DNA of 64,000 nt from Bacteroidia bacterium (GTDB taxonomy: Bacteria; Bacteroidota; Bacteroidia; CAIKAF01), in NCBI GenBank assembly GCA_016742095.1, contig JACVCJ010000008.1, positions 1-64,000 of the forward strand. Direction: 5' to 3'. Of this stretch, positions 33,793 through 42,984 are shown piece by piece. Made by a program: the position numbers and the translations under genes. The notes below the pieces were generated by a model. It saw only the letters and a list, made by a program, of their open reading frames with translations, searched no databases and was not told where the DNA came from. Numbering within the stretch: the stretch's first letter is position 1; each line of letters begins with the position of its first letter.

Positions 33793-34587
33793 CTATACGG
33801 CTACCGCAGCCTTGATATGCGGATGCGGATCATAGTTCAACAATTCGAAATCTTCGTAGCGGAAGCCGAAAATATCCTTCACTTCCGGGTTTATTTTCAT
33901 CTGTGGCAGCGGACGCAGGTCACGGCTCAGCTGCAGGCGGGCCTGCTCCAGGTGATTGGCGTACAGGTGCGCATCGCCCAGGGTATGTACGAACTCGCCG
34001 GGCTGCAGGTCGCACACCTGGGCCACCATCTGCGTTAACAGTGCGTAGGAGGCAATATTGAAGGGCACGCCCAGGAAAATATCGGCGCTGCGCTGGTACA
34101 ACTGGCAGCTGAGTCTGCCGTTGGCTACGTAAAACTGAAAAAAGGCGTGGCAGGGCGGCAGGGCCATCTGGTCCACTTCGGCCGGGTTCCAGGCGGTTAC
34201 GATAAGGCGGCGGCTGTCGGGCGATCGTTTGATCTGCTGTATCACTCTGGCGATCTGGTCGATGCTTTCGCCGGAGAGCGTCTGCCAGGAGCGCCACTGC
34301 GAGCCGTACACCGGCCCCAGGTCGCCGTTCTCATCGGCCCATTCGTCCCAGATGCTTACCCCGTTCTCCTTCAGGTAGGCAATATTGGTCTCGCCTTTCA
34401 GGAACCAGAGCAGCTCATGAATAATGGAACGCAGGTGCACTTTTTTGGTCGTTACCAGCGGAAACCCGTCCTGCAGGTTAAAACGCATCTGGTAACCGAA
34501 AATGCTGTATGTGCCGGTGCCGGTGCGGTCTTCTTTAAAAACCCCGGTATCCAGCACGGTCTTCATTAAATCATGATACTGTTGCAT
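33793..34587 (-). CDS. thyA: Thymidylate synthase
   Basis: A 264-aa enzyme, the same length as E. coli ThyA, converting dUMP to dTMP. Catalytic Cys146 sits in [13 protein letters not shown], matching the E. coli position. Other landmarks: [44 protein letters not shown] and [20 protein letters not shown]. First gene of a two-gene thyA-folA operon behind a good promoter. Confidence 0.97.
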   Translation of the reverse strand: MQQYHDLMKTVLDTGVFKEDRTGTGTYSIFGYQMRFNLQDGFPLVTTKKVHLRSIIHELLWFLKGETNIAYLKENGVSIWDEWADENGDLGPVYGSQWRSWQTLSGESIDQIARVIQQIKRSPDSRRLIVTAWNPAEVDQMALPPCHAFFQFYVANGRLSCQLYQRSADIFLGVPFNIASYALLTQMVAQVCDLQPGEFVHTLGDAHLYANHLEQARLQLSRDLRPLPQMKINPEVKDIFGFRYEDFELLNYDPHPHIKAAVAV

Positions 34588-34591
34588 AGAA

Positions 34592-34625
34592 CAAAGGTAC
34601 GGCTAATGCCCGTATAAAACACAAA
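34592..34625 (-). promoter_or_regulatory. Promoter of the thyA-folA operon
   Basis: On the minus strand TTTG (34622-34625), 22 bp, TACCTTTG (34592-34599), a full match to the Bacteroidota consensus. The ATG is 4 bp beyond the -7 box, so the leader is very short or absent. Confidence 0.6.
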
Positions 34626-34643
34626 AGCCGCTGAACGCGGCTT
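34625..34643 (-). terminator. Terminator hairpin between the lipoprotein gene and thyA
   Basis: AAGCCGC (34625-34631) and GCGGCTT (34637-34643) form a short stem; the minus strand continues with TTGTG. It ends the lipoprotein transcript and partly overlaps the thyA -33 box. Confidence 0.65.
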
Positions 34644-34672
34644 CTCAATTTTTAAACAGATTATCTACAGTC

Positions 34673-35113
34673 TTAATTCACAAGTATATTCTTGAACGAG
34701 CCCGAAATGGTCTGGCTGGCACCCTGTGAATTGGTGGCCGTTATGCTGAACGTACCCGTAAGACGGTTGCTGGCTACCGTCTGGATGATGATGGAACCGC
34801 CCGAACCCACATAGGTGTTCTGCGGACTGCTGAGACTGGGCGTATATACAAATGGTTGCACATTACCCGAGAATACGTCGGTATTGTACGTGCCTACGGC
34901 ATTGCCGTTCGGACTGAGCACAATGCTCGATGATGTGGTGCTGCCCGTGATCACGAAGCGGTTCTGCACCGACACGGCTCCCTGCGCCGTAGCTGTCCAT
35001 TGGGTGCCGCCGATATCAGCGGTCATGGTTCCGAGGATCTCTTCTTTGGAGCAGGATGAAAAGCCCGCAGAGACGGCGACTAATCCTGCCAGTAACAAGT
35101 GTTTGTGTTTCAT
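34673..35113 (-). CDS. Lipoprotein, DUF6252-like
   Basis: A 146-aa lipoprotein: MKHKHLLLAGLVAVSAGFSSC with lipobox FSSC, mature part starting SKEEILGTM. The rest is a Ser/Thr-rich beta-strand domain with IGGTQWTATAQ and VASNRLTGTFSITATN, reminiscent of the DUF6252 family in Bacteroidota. It follows the coiled-coil membrane protein by 6 bp on the same strand, so it may act with it. Function unknown. Confidence 0.75.
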   Translation of the reverse strand: MKHKHLLLAGLVAVSAGFSSCSKEEILGTMTADIGGTQWTATAQGAVSVQNRFVITGSTTSSSIVLSPNGNAVGTYNTDVFSGNVQPFVYTPSLSSPQNTYVGSGGSIIIQTVASNRLTGTFSITATNSQGASQTISGSFKNILVN

Positions 35114-35119
35114 ACGTGT

Positions 35120-36064
35120 TTATTTGAGTTGAATAAGGCTCTCGGCCGTTTTATTCTTGTCGATATATACCTGCATCAGGTATTTACCGGGTTTGAGGTC
35201 TTTTTCAGTATCGAAGGGAATGCACAGGTTCTGGTTGCCCCCGTTGAAGTCGAAGCCGGCCGAAGCCGAATAATTCTGCAGACCCGAGGCGGATTCGAAC
35301 GTTTCGCGCGTGGCGCCGCTCAGCACATCGCCGGCCGGGTTCTTGATCACCAGGTAGGCCTCTTTGCTGCCTTTACCCGCCAGCTGGTTCCTGAACACGG
35401 TAAAACAGCATTCCAGGCGGTTCACCTTTACGGCTTTGGCCTGGTCCTTCTCTTTTCCTTTCTTGTTCACGGACACCGCTTTGCACTGTATACTGGATAT
35501 CTGCAGCACCGCAGCCGTTTTCACCTGCTCGCCGAGCTTGGCCGTATCGGCCGCCAGCTGCCGGTTCTCGGTCTCTTTGTCCAGCAACTGCTGCTTCAGT
35601 TTCTCCATGGCCTGGTTCCAGTCCTGTTCTTTTTTAAGCCATTCGGCCAGCTGGTTGTTCTTTGTTTCCAGTTCTTCTTTCAGAAGTTTGATTTCTCTTT
35701 TCAGGGAAGAAGAATTTCCACCGCCGCCGGGGTTCGAGTTCAGGCGGACCTTCAGACTTTCGATCTGGCCCATATAATCGTCCACCTCCACATTATGGAA
35801 GTCTTTCTGGCGACGCAGTTCGTCCTCAATATTCTTTATTTCCAGGGCCAGGCTGTCTCTTTCGGCTTTGGCAGCCACCACGGCCTTCTCCTTTATGCCC
35901 ACTTCCTTGTTCAGGGCCAGGTATTGCCAGCCAAGGAACACCGCGGCAAACAGGAGCAGTATACTCAGCGCTCCCAGCAGAATGGTAAGTACGGGAACGA
36001 TCGATGAGGAGGACGTTGACCTTCCCTGGTCGGGAGCAGGTGCAGAAACTTTGGTTTGGGCCAT
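35120..36064 (-). CDS. Single-helix membrane protein with long coiled coil
   Basis: A 314-aa protein. A Ser-rich N-terminus precedes a membrane helix (about 24-46, VLTILLGALSILLLFAAV); a coiled coil spans about 50-185 (ERDSLALEIKNIEDELRRQ, then KREIKLLKEELETKNNQ); the last 130 residues are a beta-rich soluble domain with Cys pairs (IQCKAVS, LECCFTVF). A glycine-serine break (PGGGGNSSS) interrupts the coil. It lies 51 bp downstream of the NtrY-like kinase, same strand. It could be a periplasmic or cytoplasmic scaffold; no family recognised. Confidence 0.72.
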   Translation of the reverse strand: MAQTKVSAPAPDQGRSTSSSSIVPVLTILLGALSILLLFAAVFLGWQYLALNKEVGIKEKAVVAAKAERDSLALEIKNIEDELRRQKDFHNVEVDDYMGQIESLKVRLNSNPGGGGNSSSLKREIKLLKEELETKNNQLAEWLKKEQDWNQAMEKLKQQLLDKETENRQLAADTAKLGEQVKTAAVLQISSIQCKAVSVNKKGKEKDQAKAVKVNRLECCFTVFRNQLAGKGSKEAYLVIKNPAGDVLSGATRETFESASGLQNYSASAGFDFNGGNQNLCIPFDTEKDLKPGKYLMQVYIDKNKTAESLIQLK

Positions 36065-36115
36065 ACTGGTTTTTGATTACAATATAGGGTACTTTTTTGA
36101 ATTCCGGATCAGTTT

Positions 36116-39100
36116 TCAGGAAACAGGCAGTTCCACGAAGAATGTAGTCCCTTCGGTATCAGCTGTTTCAAAATAAATGCGGCCGCCGAACTGTTCAATG
36201 ATATTTTTACACATGGCCAGTCCCAGACCGCTTCCCGTGGTTTTGGTGGTAAAATTCGGCTTAAAGATATTCTCCCGCACGTCGGCCGGTATACCCGCCC
36301 CGTTGTCCTGGAAGCGTATCTCCCAGTATTTGCCCAGCTGGGCGGCCGATATCTCGATCACCCCGTCGGGCTGTTCCCCGATGGCCTGGCAGGCATTCTT
36401 CACCAGGTTGTTGAAGGCCCGCAGCAGGTGGTCCTTATCGCCGTACACCCACATGGCCGTTTTCGGCAGGGACACCTTTACCCGTATATTGGGCATGTAG
36501 CCGTCGAAGATCGAAGCCACCGATTTAAGCACCACCCCGGCATCGAATTTTTCATTGCTTTCGTTCGACCATTTGGCAAAGTGACTGAAATCGGAAGCGA
36601 TGCGCGCCATTACGTCGATCTGTTCCAGCATGCTGATGGTGAACTGCCTGAGACGTTCCGGGAAATCGGGCTTGCCGTCCAGGTACGATCTTTCGAGCAG
36701 CTGCACGTTCAGCTTCATGGGCGTAAGCGGGTTCTTGATCTCGTGCGCCACCTGTTTGGCCATCTCGCGCCAGGCTTTTTCCCGTTCTGATTTGGCCAGC
36801 AGATCGGCGCTGTTCTCCAGGTCGGCCACGGCAATATTGTAGGCTTTTACCAGGGAAGCGATCTCGTCGGTACCGCTGTATTCAATGGGATCGAAACGTT
36901 CGCCCAGGCGCAGGCTGCTTATTTTCTCACGCAGTTCCTGCAAAGGCTGCGTGAAGCGGTTGGTGGCGATGAGGGCCACAATGAACACGATGGAAATGAT
37001 CACGGCATAATAACGGAGCACGATCCCCAGCGATTCGGATACGTCGGCTTCGCGCTGGGCGTTCTGTGCAAAATAAGGCACCTGGAAATAGCCCACGGTG
37101 CGGCCGGCCGAGTTCACCACGGGCGAAAAGGACGAAATAAAACGTACCTCGCCGATCGACTCGTCCATATTGTACATGTTGCGATACCCGTAACGCAACG
37201 CCTGGAAGGCCCGGGGGTCCATCAGCATATTGCGCAGCTGGTTCGAATACAGCTCAGGCCGCGTGGAGGCCATCAGTACGCCCGAACTGTCGAAATAGTT
37301 CACGTCCACCAGGTAGGATTCGGATACGCGGTGCAGCTTACGCTCGATGGACAGCACAGAATCCGGCGAAACCTGGTACGAAGGGTTATTGAAATAGTAG
37401 TCGAGTTCTTTCTTTACATTTTCACTGGTCATGAGCAAACCCTTGTTATCAAAGGTGTTGAGCATGTTCCGCGTAAAGTAGAGCGAATTGGCCAGGATAG
37501 CGATAAAAGCCATGGAAATGGCAGTAAGGATAAAAAAGCGGAACTTGCCACCCAGCGAAAGTACGCGCATCGAAGGCCGGAAAGCCAGTATGCTCACCTG
37601 GAATATGCCGGTAAAGCCCACACTGATAAGGAACAGCATGGACACGTAATTGAGCAGGGATACAAAATAGCGGTTGCTGTCGAGGATCACCACCTTGTTG
37701 GAACCGTTCTGCAGGTAGTAATACCGCAGTTTACTGTTCTCAAACTCGTTGCGTATGATCTCCGGCTTCAGCACCGGCGGGAAAAGGAATTGCTCCGTGC
37801 GTTCTTCCAGGCGGTTGTTCACGTAACGGGCCGACTGAAAGCCTTTCTGAAGGATCTCGAGCTGGTAGGGCCTTTTGATGAGGAATTCGGGCAGACCTAC
37901 GGTACGCAGGAAACTGCGGCCCTCAAAGATGAGAAAAAGCGTGCCTACCGGAGCGTCCCGTATATCGTAGAGGTCGATCCGTCCCATATAGGTGGCCAGC
38001 GCCGAATCGGACGAAAGCGACACGAAACCGCTGATGTTGGACATAGCCCCCTGCGAGAAGATATGTTCGTAGTAATCTCTGCCGGGCCCCTGTACCTGCT
38101 GGTTCTTGCGGCTGTCTTCATAAAAAAGATGGGGCGATATGCTGTAATTGAGCCAGTAACCCCTGAAATGTTCCGTAATGATGCTTTCGAGCAGTTCGGG
38201 ATCTTCCTGCGTGGCCAGGGAAATGGAATTCAGCAGGATGGTATCTTTTTCGAACGACTGCACCGACTGCTGGAAAAAATATTCTGCCGCCGGGTCGTAC
38301 TGGTACAGAATTTTAGAAGCATAGTACTTCATTTCTTCGTTGCGCTTGGTCCCTACCGCGTCCAGCAGCAAAAGGCCCAGCAATACCGAAGAAGCAAAGG
38401 AATACAGGAAAGGGTGGTACGATACCGGCAGGTTTATTTTGCGTTCCCAGGCATTGTAGGTATACAGGATCACCAGGGCAGCAAACAGCAGCGCCACCAG
38501 GTTCTCGTACAGCGGAAAACGCCCCACCGCCCACACCGTAATAACCGTTGCCAGGGCCCCGGTAATAAAGTAGCTGAACTTGCCATTGGTCTGCACCAGG
38601 AAATAGATGGACGAGATGGAGATCAGGAAAAAGCTGAAAAGGGCAAAGAAGATCACGCCCAGTCCGGCCACACTGTAGCGGTCGAAAGACGTAAGATAGT
38701 TGATATCGAGCAGGATGATCGAATTCTGGATAAGGTCGTGGATAATGTAGCTCAGCGGAAAGATCGAGAGGGCGCTGAGCGTACCGAGGAGCACCCAGAA
38801 CCAGGGATGCCTGGAAAAGTAGCTGCGGTATTTTTTGCGTCCGAAACGCCACAGGAACAGGGCATACATACCGGCCCAGCCCATGTATACCAGGGCCCAG
38901 TTGAACAGGTCGCCCAGGGAGGGAAAAACAATACCGCTGGCATAGAGCGATGAATCGAAAAGCCCTACACCATAGTTCTTGCCCGAAATATTGTATACGG
39001 AGTCCAGGTAACGGAAACTGGCCGATATCACCAGGAAGAACAGGGTATACAATCCCTGGCGCAGCGGCGTTTTAAAAACGGGCTGAAAGGCAAAGCCCAC

Positions 39101-39790
39101 AAAGAACACACAGTAGCCCATGAACCCGAGCAGGAAGTTCTCCAGGCCCAGGTCGCCCGAGGTATAGGAAAGCGGTATGTACAGGGTGGCCACTTCGTTC
39201 CCTTCTTCGTTCAGCAGCGGGAATACCTGTCCGTAGGCATTTTTGTACCCTACCGGCTGGATCTCTACTTCGGGAGGTATTTTCTGTGAATCGCTGAAAC
39301 GGAAGGCCGGTCCCTCCGAAGGCAAGGCCTTATCCGTCTGCAGGGCGGTGAGCAGTACGATCTTGTATTCGTCCTTATCGAAAACACTGCTGGTGTACCA
39401 GCCTCTTTTTTTCTGGATGACCGGGTTCGTATATACATTGTAGATGTAGCGCGTTTCGATGGAAATGTCGGAGTTGTTCCAGAATACCAGCCGGTTATTG
39501 CGGTAGACAAACACCCCGGTCTTACTGGAATTGTACAGGTCGCTCCAGGAACTGTAACGGTTCAGTTCCACATTGGCAATGTCCAGCTGGGGCAGCAGGT
39601 CCTGTTGTATGCGGTCTTTCAGTACCTCCTGGAAATCTACCTGGCGTGAAAAAAGTTCCTGTACCCTTCCGGCGATCTTTTCAGGAGAATAGTAGTTTTT
39701 GTTGAGCGTGCGGAACGAAAGATAGGAGATGGTTACGAACACTAACAGAATAAAGGAGATATGTCGGATATTGATTTTCACCCGGTACAA
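36116..39790 (-). CDS. Large NtrY-like sensor histidine kinase
   Basis: A 1224-aa kinase, longer than most. The N-terminus has a membrane helix (ISFILLVFVTISYLSFRTL), a sensor segment to about 215, then about nine helices (roughly 220-490), a large extracytoplasmic region, further helices near 720-770 and 930, a HAMP domain (LREKISSLRLGERFDPIEYS), the H-box KQVAHEIKNPLTPM with His1016, and HATPase boxes FNNLVKNACQAI, FQDNGAGIP and GSGLGLAMCKNI. The NPLTPM H-box is NtrY-type. No NtrX-like regulator is adjacent. It starts 1 bp after glpD ends. Confidence 0.9.
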   Translation of the reverse strand: MYRVKINIRHISFILLVFVTISYLSFRTLNKNYYSPEKIAGRVQELFSRQVDFQEVLKDRIQQDLLPQLDIANVELNRYSSWSDLYNSSKTGVFVYRNNRLVFWNNSDISIETRYIYNVYTNPVIQKKRGWYTSSVFDKDEYKIVLLTALQTDKALPSEGPAFRFSDSQKIPPEVEIQPVGYKNAYGQVFPLLNEEGNEVATLYIPLSYTSGDLGLENFLLGFMGYCVFFVGFAFQPVFKTPLRQGLYTLFFLVISASFRYLDSVYNISGKNYGVGLFDSSLYASGIVFPSLGDLFNWALVYMGWAGMYALFLWRFGRKKYRSYFSRHPWFWVLLGTLSALSIFPLSYIIHDLIQNSIILLDINYLTSFDRYSVAGLGVIFFALFSFFLISISSIYFLVQTNGKFSYFITGALATVITVWAVGRFPLYENLVALLFAALVILYTYNAWERKINLPVSYHPFLYSFASSVLLGLLLLDAVGTKRNEEMKYYASKILYQYDPAAEYFFQQSVQSFEKDTILLNSISLATQEDPELLESIITEHFRGYWLNYSISPHLFYEDSRKNQQVQGPGRDYYEHIFSQGAMSNISGFVSLSSDSALATYMGRIDLYDIRDAPVGTLFLIFEGRSFLRTVGLPEFLIKRPYQLEILQKGFQSARYVNNRLEERTEQFLFPPVLKPEIIRNEFENSKLRYYYLQNGSNKVVILDSNRYFVSLLNYVSMLFLISVGFTGIFQVSILAFRPSMRVLSLGGKFRFFILTAISMAFIAILANSLYFTRNMLNTFDNKGLLMTSENVKKELDYYFNNPSYQVSPDSVLSIERKLHRVSESYLVDVNYFDSSGVLMASTRPELYSNQLRNMLMDPRAFQALRYGYRNMYNMDESIGEVRFISSFSPVVNSAGRTVGYFQVPYFAQNAQREADVSESLGIVLRYYAVIISIVFIVALIATNRFTQPLQELREKISSLRLGERFDPIEYSGTDEIASLVKAYNIAVADLENSADLLAKSEREKAWREMAKQVAHEIKNPLTPMKLNVQLLERSYLDGKPDFPERLRQFTISMLEQIDVMARIASDFSHFAKWSNESNEKFDAGVVLKSVASIFDGYMPNIRVKVSLPKTAMWVYGDKDHLLRAFNNLVKNACQAIGEQPDGVIEISAAQLGKYWEIRFQDNGAGIPADVRENIFKPNFTTKTTGSGLGLAMCKNIIEQFGGRIYFETADTEGTTFFVELPVS

Positions 39791-39791
39791 A

Positions 39792-41429
39792 TTAAGCGAA
39801 AATCAGCGCTGTATCGTAATCCGATACAAATTCCTTCATAAATAGCGCGTTCTGTGAGGCGTCAAAGCCCGAGACCTGTTCGTACACTTTCCCGAAACGT
39901 TCGCGGTGTGCCGGTATGGTATGCCTGCGGAAATACAGCATGCCGGTGCGGCGTATGTAAAAATCGGCCGGTTTGCATACCCATTCCTCCGCCATACAGA
40001 AGCGCAGTTCGGCCTCGGCCAGCGGATCGGGGTGCTGCCGGTCGGCATTGTACAGTTCGTAGGCGTCGGCAATGATGCGTTCGGTTTCGGAACCGTAACG
40101 ATACACCAGGTCTTTCACCTGCTGCGGGGTATGGGGAATCTGGGCACACTCTTCGGCCCGGGCATAGGCATATTTGTCCAGCGGCAGCGGAATTTCCGCA
40201 CCTGTCAGTCTCAGGTCCGCGGTGATGCAGGGTCCGGCCTTCAGTCCGCCCTTCTGCACGGCCATGTCCACCGCGCGTTCGGCCATTTTACGGTAACCCG
40301 TAAGCTTACCGCCGGCAATGGTGATCAGGCCCGATGGCGACAGCATCAGTTCGTCCTTCCTCGAAAGTTCGGTGGAGGGCTTACCTTCTTCGTAGATCAG
40401 CGGTCTTACCCCGCTCCAGGCGCCCGTAATATCTTCCCGTTTCAGCGGATAGGCCGGGAAATGGGCATTCACTGCATTCAGCAGGTATTCTACATCCTTT
40501 AACGTAATATCCGGATGTTCGGGATCTTCGTAAAACGTATCCGTTGTTCCGATATACGTACATCCGTCGCGGGGGATCACAAAGATCATGCGGCCTTTCT
40601 GGCTGAATACGTCCAGGTAGCAGGACTGTTTCACGGGCAGTTTTTCGTAGGGTACCACCAGGTGTACGCCTTTGGAAAGCACGAGGCGTTTGCCGCTGAG
40701 CGAGCCGTCCATTTTCCGGATATCGTCCACCCAGGGCCCTGCGGCGTTGATCACTACGCGGGCCTGTATATCAAAACGGGCATCGTTTATTTCGTCGTGC
40801 ACCCGGAAACCCCGCAGTTTACCGCCTTCCGTAAGCGGTTCCACGGCTTTGCAGTAGTTCAGGCACAGGGCACCGCGGGTGGCGGCGGTCTTCATGATTT
40901 CTACGGTAAGGCGGGCATCATCCGTGCGGTATTCGTGGTACAGGGCGCCTCCCAGCAGATGGTCCCTGCGGAAAGCCGGTTCCAGTGCGGCGGTTTTTTC
41001 GGCGGAGAGCATTTTACGCCGTTGCCCGGAAGGTACACCGGCCAGGCGGTCATAGATATAAATGCCCAGCGATGCGGCCCAGTAGGAGAGTGAACCGCCT
41101 TTTACCACCGGCAACAACATATGTTCGGGATATACCAGGTGCGGCGCGTTGGCACAGGCGATACGCCGTTCGTGCCCGGTTTCGCGTACCAGTTTCCATT
41201 CCAGGTTCTTAAGATAACGAAGTCCTCCGTGGATCAGTTTGGTGCTTTTGCTGCTGGTGCCTGAAGCAAAGTCCTGCTTTTCTACCAGGGCCACCTTCAG
41301 TCCTCTTGCCGCCGCGTCCAGGGCTATTCCCGCCCCGGTTATCCCGCCTCCTATCACCAAAATATCAAATACGCCCGTCTTCAGCATACCGATATGCTGC
41401 TCCCGGCATGCCCTTACTGTTTGTTGCAC
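39792..41429 (-). CDS. glpD: Glycerol-3-phosphate dehydrogenase, FAD-dependent
   Basis: A 545-aa membrane-associated flavoenzyme oxidising sn-glycerol 3-phosphate to dihydroxyacetone phosphate, feeding quinones. The FAD motif is VIGGGITGAGIALDAAARG at about 26, followed by FASGTSSKSTKLIHGGLRYL, VINAAGPWVDDIRK and IAGGKLTGYRKMAE. The C-terminal GlpD-specific helical domain is present. An alternative start at the internal Met (MLKTGVFDIL, 42 bp later) also gives a complete Rossmann fold. Just before the kinase gene. Confidence 0.95.
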   Translation of the reverse strand: MQQTVRACREQHIGMLKTGVFDILVIGGGITGAGIALDAAARGLKVALVEKQDFASGTSSKSTKLIHGGLRYLKNLEWKLVRETGHERRIACANAPHLVYPEHMLLPVVKGGSLSYWAASLGIYIYDRLAGVPSGQRRKMLSAEKTAALEPAFRRDHLLGGALYHEYRTDDARLTVEIMKTAATRGALCLNYCKAVEPLTEGGKLRGFRVHDEINDARFDIQARVVINAAGPWVDDIRKMDGSLSGKRLVLSKGVHLVVPYEKLPVKQSCYLDVFSQKGRMIFVIPRDGCTYIGTTDTFYEDPEHPDITLKDVEYLLNAVNAHFPAYPLKREDITGAWSGVRPLIYEEGKPSTELSRKDELMLSPSGLITIAGGKLTGYRKMAERAVDMAVQKGGLKAGPCITADLRLTGAEIPLPLDKYAYARAEECAQIPHTPQQVKDLVYRYGSETERIIADAYELYNADRQHPDPLAEAELRFCMAEEWVCKPADFYIRRTGMLYFRRHTIPAHRERFGKVYEQVSGFDASQNALFMKEFVSDYDTALIFA

Positions 41430-41508
41430 CTATGTTAAAAATTAGGTTTATCCCACAAATATGTGGTAAATTTGTATCAAATTTAGTAGAATTAAAAGAG
41501 TTTAAAGG

Positions 41509-41718
41509 ATGGATGCTACAATTTTAGCCACACTGGGTTTAACCCTCGGCTTACTGTTACTTGCTTTTGCCGGTATTGCCATCAAGCTGATCGTAAAGAA
41601 AAACGGCAAATTTGCCGGTACATGCGCCAGCCAGAGTCCTTTTCTGAACAAGGACGGAGAGGCCTGCAGCCTTTGTGGCGCCAAGCCTTCGGAGCAATGC
41701 AACGCTCCCTCAAAGTAA
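41509..41718 (+). CDS. Small membrane protein with Cys-rich tail
   Basis: A 69-aa protein. The N-terminus is a membrane helix (ATLGLTLGLLLLAFAGIAIKL), followed by a basic stretch (IVKKNGKFAGTC) and the Cys pattern C-x14-C-x2-C-x7-C (TCASQSPFL, ACSLCGAKPSEQCN), which could bind a metal ion or a cluster. Similar small proteins occur next to Bacteroidota housekeeping genes. It overlaps the radC end by 9 bp. Confidence 0.7.
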   Translation: MDATILATLGLTLGLLLLAFAGIAIKLIVKKNGKFAGTCASQSPFLNKDGEACSLCGAKPSEQCNAPSK

Positions 41719-42420
41719 CCCTTCGTCGGTAAAACTGAAATACGAATTCGTCTTCGGCGTCACGATAATGTGATCGAGCAGGCGCACTTCCATAAGCGCT
41801 CCCGCATCTTTTATTTTTTTGGTAAGTACAATATCGCTGCGGCTGGGATTTTTATTGCCGCTGGGATGGTTATGACCCAATACCAGGGCTGAGGCTTCCA
41901 GCATAAGGGCTTCCTTGAACAGCAGACGCACGTCTACAATAGTACCTGCAATACCGCCTGTGGAATGTATTTTCTGACCGATCACCTTATTGGCACGGTT
42001 CAGGAACAGCGCCAGGAAAACCTCGTGGCGCAGGTCAGACAGTGCGGGCTCTATAATGTTATAGGCGCTCTGGCTGCCGTCGATCACCGGATGTTCCATG
42101 GCCTCAGCATGCCTGCGCCGGGAACCCAGTTCCAGGGCCGCAGCCAGTGCAGCCGCTTTCCGGGGACCGATCCCGTGGATACCTTTCATATCGCGCGGGT
42201 CTGTACGTGCCAGTTCCGCCAGGTTGTTACCGGCCGTTTCCAGCAGGCGCCGGGCAATATCCAGGGCCGATGTGCCTTTGGGACCATTATTGATAAGTAT
42301 GGCCAGCAGTTCCGCATTGCTGAGCGCACTGCTGCCGCGTTCGATCAGTTTTTCTCTCGGGCGTTCAGATTCAGCCCAGTCTCTGATGGGGATATAAGGG
42401 ATCTCGGTAATTTTTTTCAT
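41710..42420 (-). CDS. radC: RadC family JAB-domain protein
   Basis: A 236-aa RadC. The N-terminus reads IPIRDWAESERPREKLIERG, then helix-hairpin-helix residues IHGIGPRKAAALAAALELG, and a JAMM zinc motif LGHNHPSGNKNPSRSD at about 182-196. Despite the name, DNA repair by RadC is doubtful; the role may lie in recombination or genome maintenance. It begins just after the rpsT terminator and is preceded by its own short spacer. Confidence 0.93.
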   Translation of the reverse strand: MKKITEIPYIPIRDWAESERPREKLIERGSSALSNAELLAILINNGPKGTSALDIARRLLETAGNNLAELARTDPRDMKGIHGIGPRKAAALAAALELGSRRRHAEAMEHPVIDGSQSAYNIIEPALSDLRHEVFLALFLNRANKVIGQKIHSTGGIAGTIVDVRLLFKEALMLEASALVLGHNHPSGNKNPSRSDIVLTKKIKDAGALMEVRLLDHIIVTPKTNSYFSFTDEGLL

Positions 42421-42449
42421 AAAAAAAGCCCACCGTTACCGGCAGGCTT
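42421..42449 (-). terminator. Terminator of the tRNA-Glu/rpsT transcript
   Basis: On the minus strand AAGCCTGCCG, loop GTAA, CGGTGGGCTT, then seven T residues. The stem has ten pairs (two are G-T wobbles). Confidence 0.85.
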
Positions 42450-42474
42450 AAATATAGTAAAAAAGCGTTTTCGA

Positions 42475-42729
42475 TTAATTGAGTCCGGCAACGAATTTAG
42501 CCAGTTTCCCTTTAATATTGGAAGCTTTATTCTTGTGAATAATGCTGCGTTTCGCCAGTTTGTCAACCATAGAAACCACGTTCGACAGCTGCGCTTCGGC
42601 TTCCGATTTCTTACCGGTAGATTTCAGACGCTTGATGAACGTACGGGCAGTTTTGTGCTGGTAACGGTTACGTGCTCTCTTGGCAGCGTTTGAACGGGTT
42701 CTTTTTATTGCAGACTTGTGATTTGCCAT
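42475..42729 (-). CDS. rpsT: Ribosomal protein S20
   Basis: An 84-aa basic protein, MANHKSAIKRTRSNAAKRAR, with the LKSTGKKSEAEAQLSNV and IIHKNKASNIKGKLAKFVAG segments expected of S20, which binds the 5' domain of 16S rRNA. The ORF starts upstream at 42795, inside tRNA-Glu, but ATG 42729 is the family start. It lies 34 bp downstream of tRNA-Glu and shares its promoter and terminator. Confidence 0.96.
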   Translation of the reverse strand: MANHKSAIKRTRSNAAKRARNRYQHKTARTFIKRLKSTGKKSEAEAQLSNVVSMVDKLAKRSIIHKNKASNIKGKLAKFVAGLN

Positions 42730-42763
42730 AATAATTTGTTGGGTTTTTAACCCTTGATTTTTG

Positions 42764-42835
42764 TAGCCCATAGGGGAATCGAACCCCTGTTTCAAGAATG
42801 AAAATCTTGCGTCCTAACCCCTAGACGAATGGGCC
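42764..42835 (-). tRNA. tRNA-Glu (TTC)
   Basis: A 72-nt cloverleaf on the minus strand. Acceptor GGCCCAT pairs with ATGGGCT (one G-T pair), the D-loop part reads TCTAGGGGTTAGGA, the anticodon arm is CAAGA-TTTTCAT-TCTTG with anticodon TTC at 42800-42802, and the T-arm is GGGGTTCGATTCCCC. CCA is not encoded. Confidence 0.95.
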
Positions 42836-42855
42836 GTCATTTGTTTTTCGGGCTG

Positions 42856-42886
42856 CAAATATAAGGGCACTTTTCGAAAAGACAAA
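42856..42886 (-). promoter_or_regulatory. Promoter of tRNA-Glu and rpsT
   Basis: On the minus strand TTTG (42883-42886), 19 bp, TATATTTG (42856-42863), an exact match to the Bacteroidota consensus spacing. The predicted start is about 14 bp upstream of the tRNA. Confidence 0.72.
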
Positions 42887-42947
42887 CAGTATATTCAAAA
42901 AAAACTTCATTTTTTTGCAAAAGCCTGATTCACAAACGGAAAAAAAT

Positions 42948-42979
42948 TTTGTTTTGCATCGTTTTTACCCGTTCTTTTG
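42948..42979 (+). promoter_or_regulatory. Possible promoter before rlmB
   Basis: TTTG (42948), 20 bp, TTCTTTTG (42972-42979), one base off TAnnTTTG. It ends 5 bp before the ATG at 42985. Confidence 0.35.
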
Positions 42980-42984
42980 TACCG

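Noticed and set aside
37331-38953. Open frame of 540 codons on the plus strand
   Set aside because: Fully inside the NtrY-like kinase gene on the other strand; His/Gln/Arg-rich with no domain signal.
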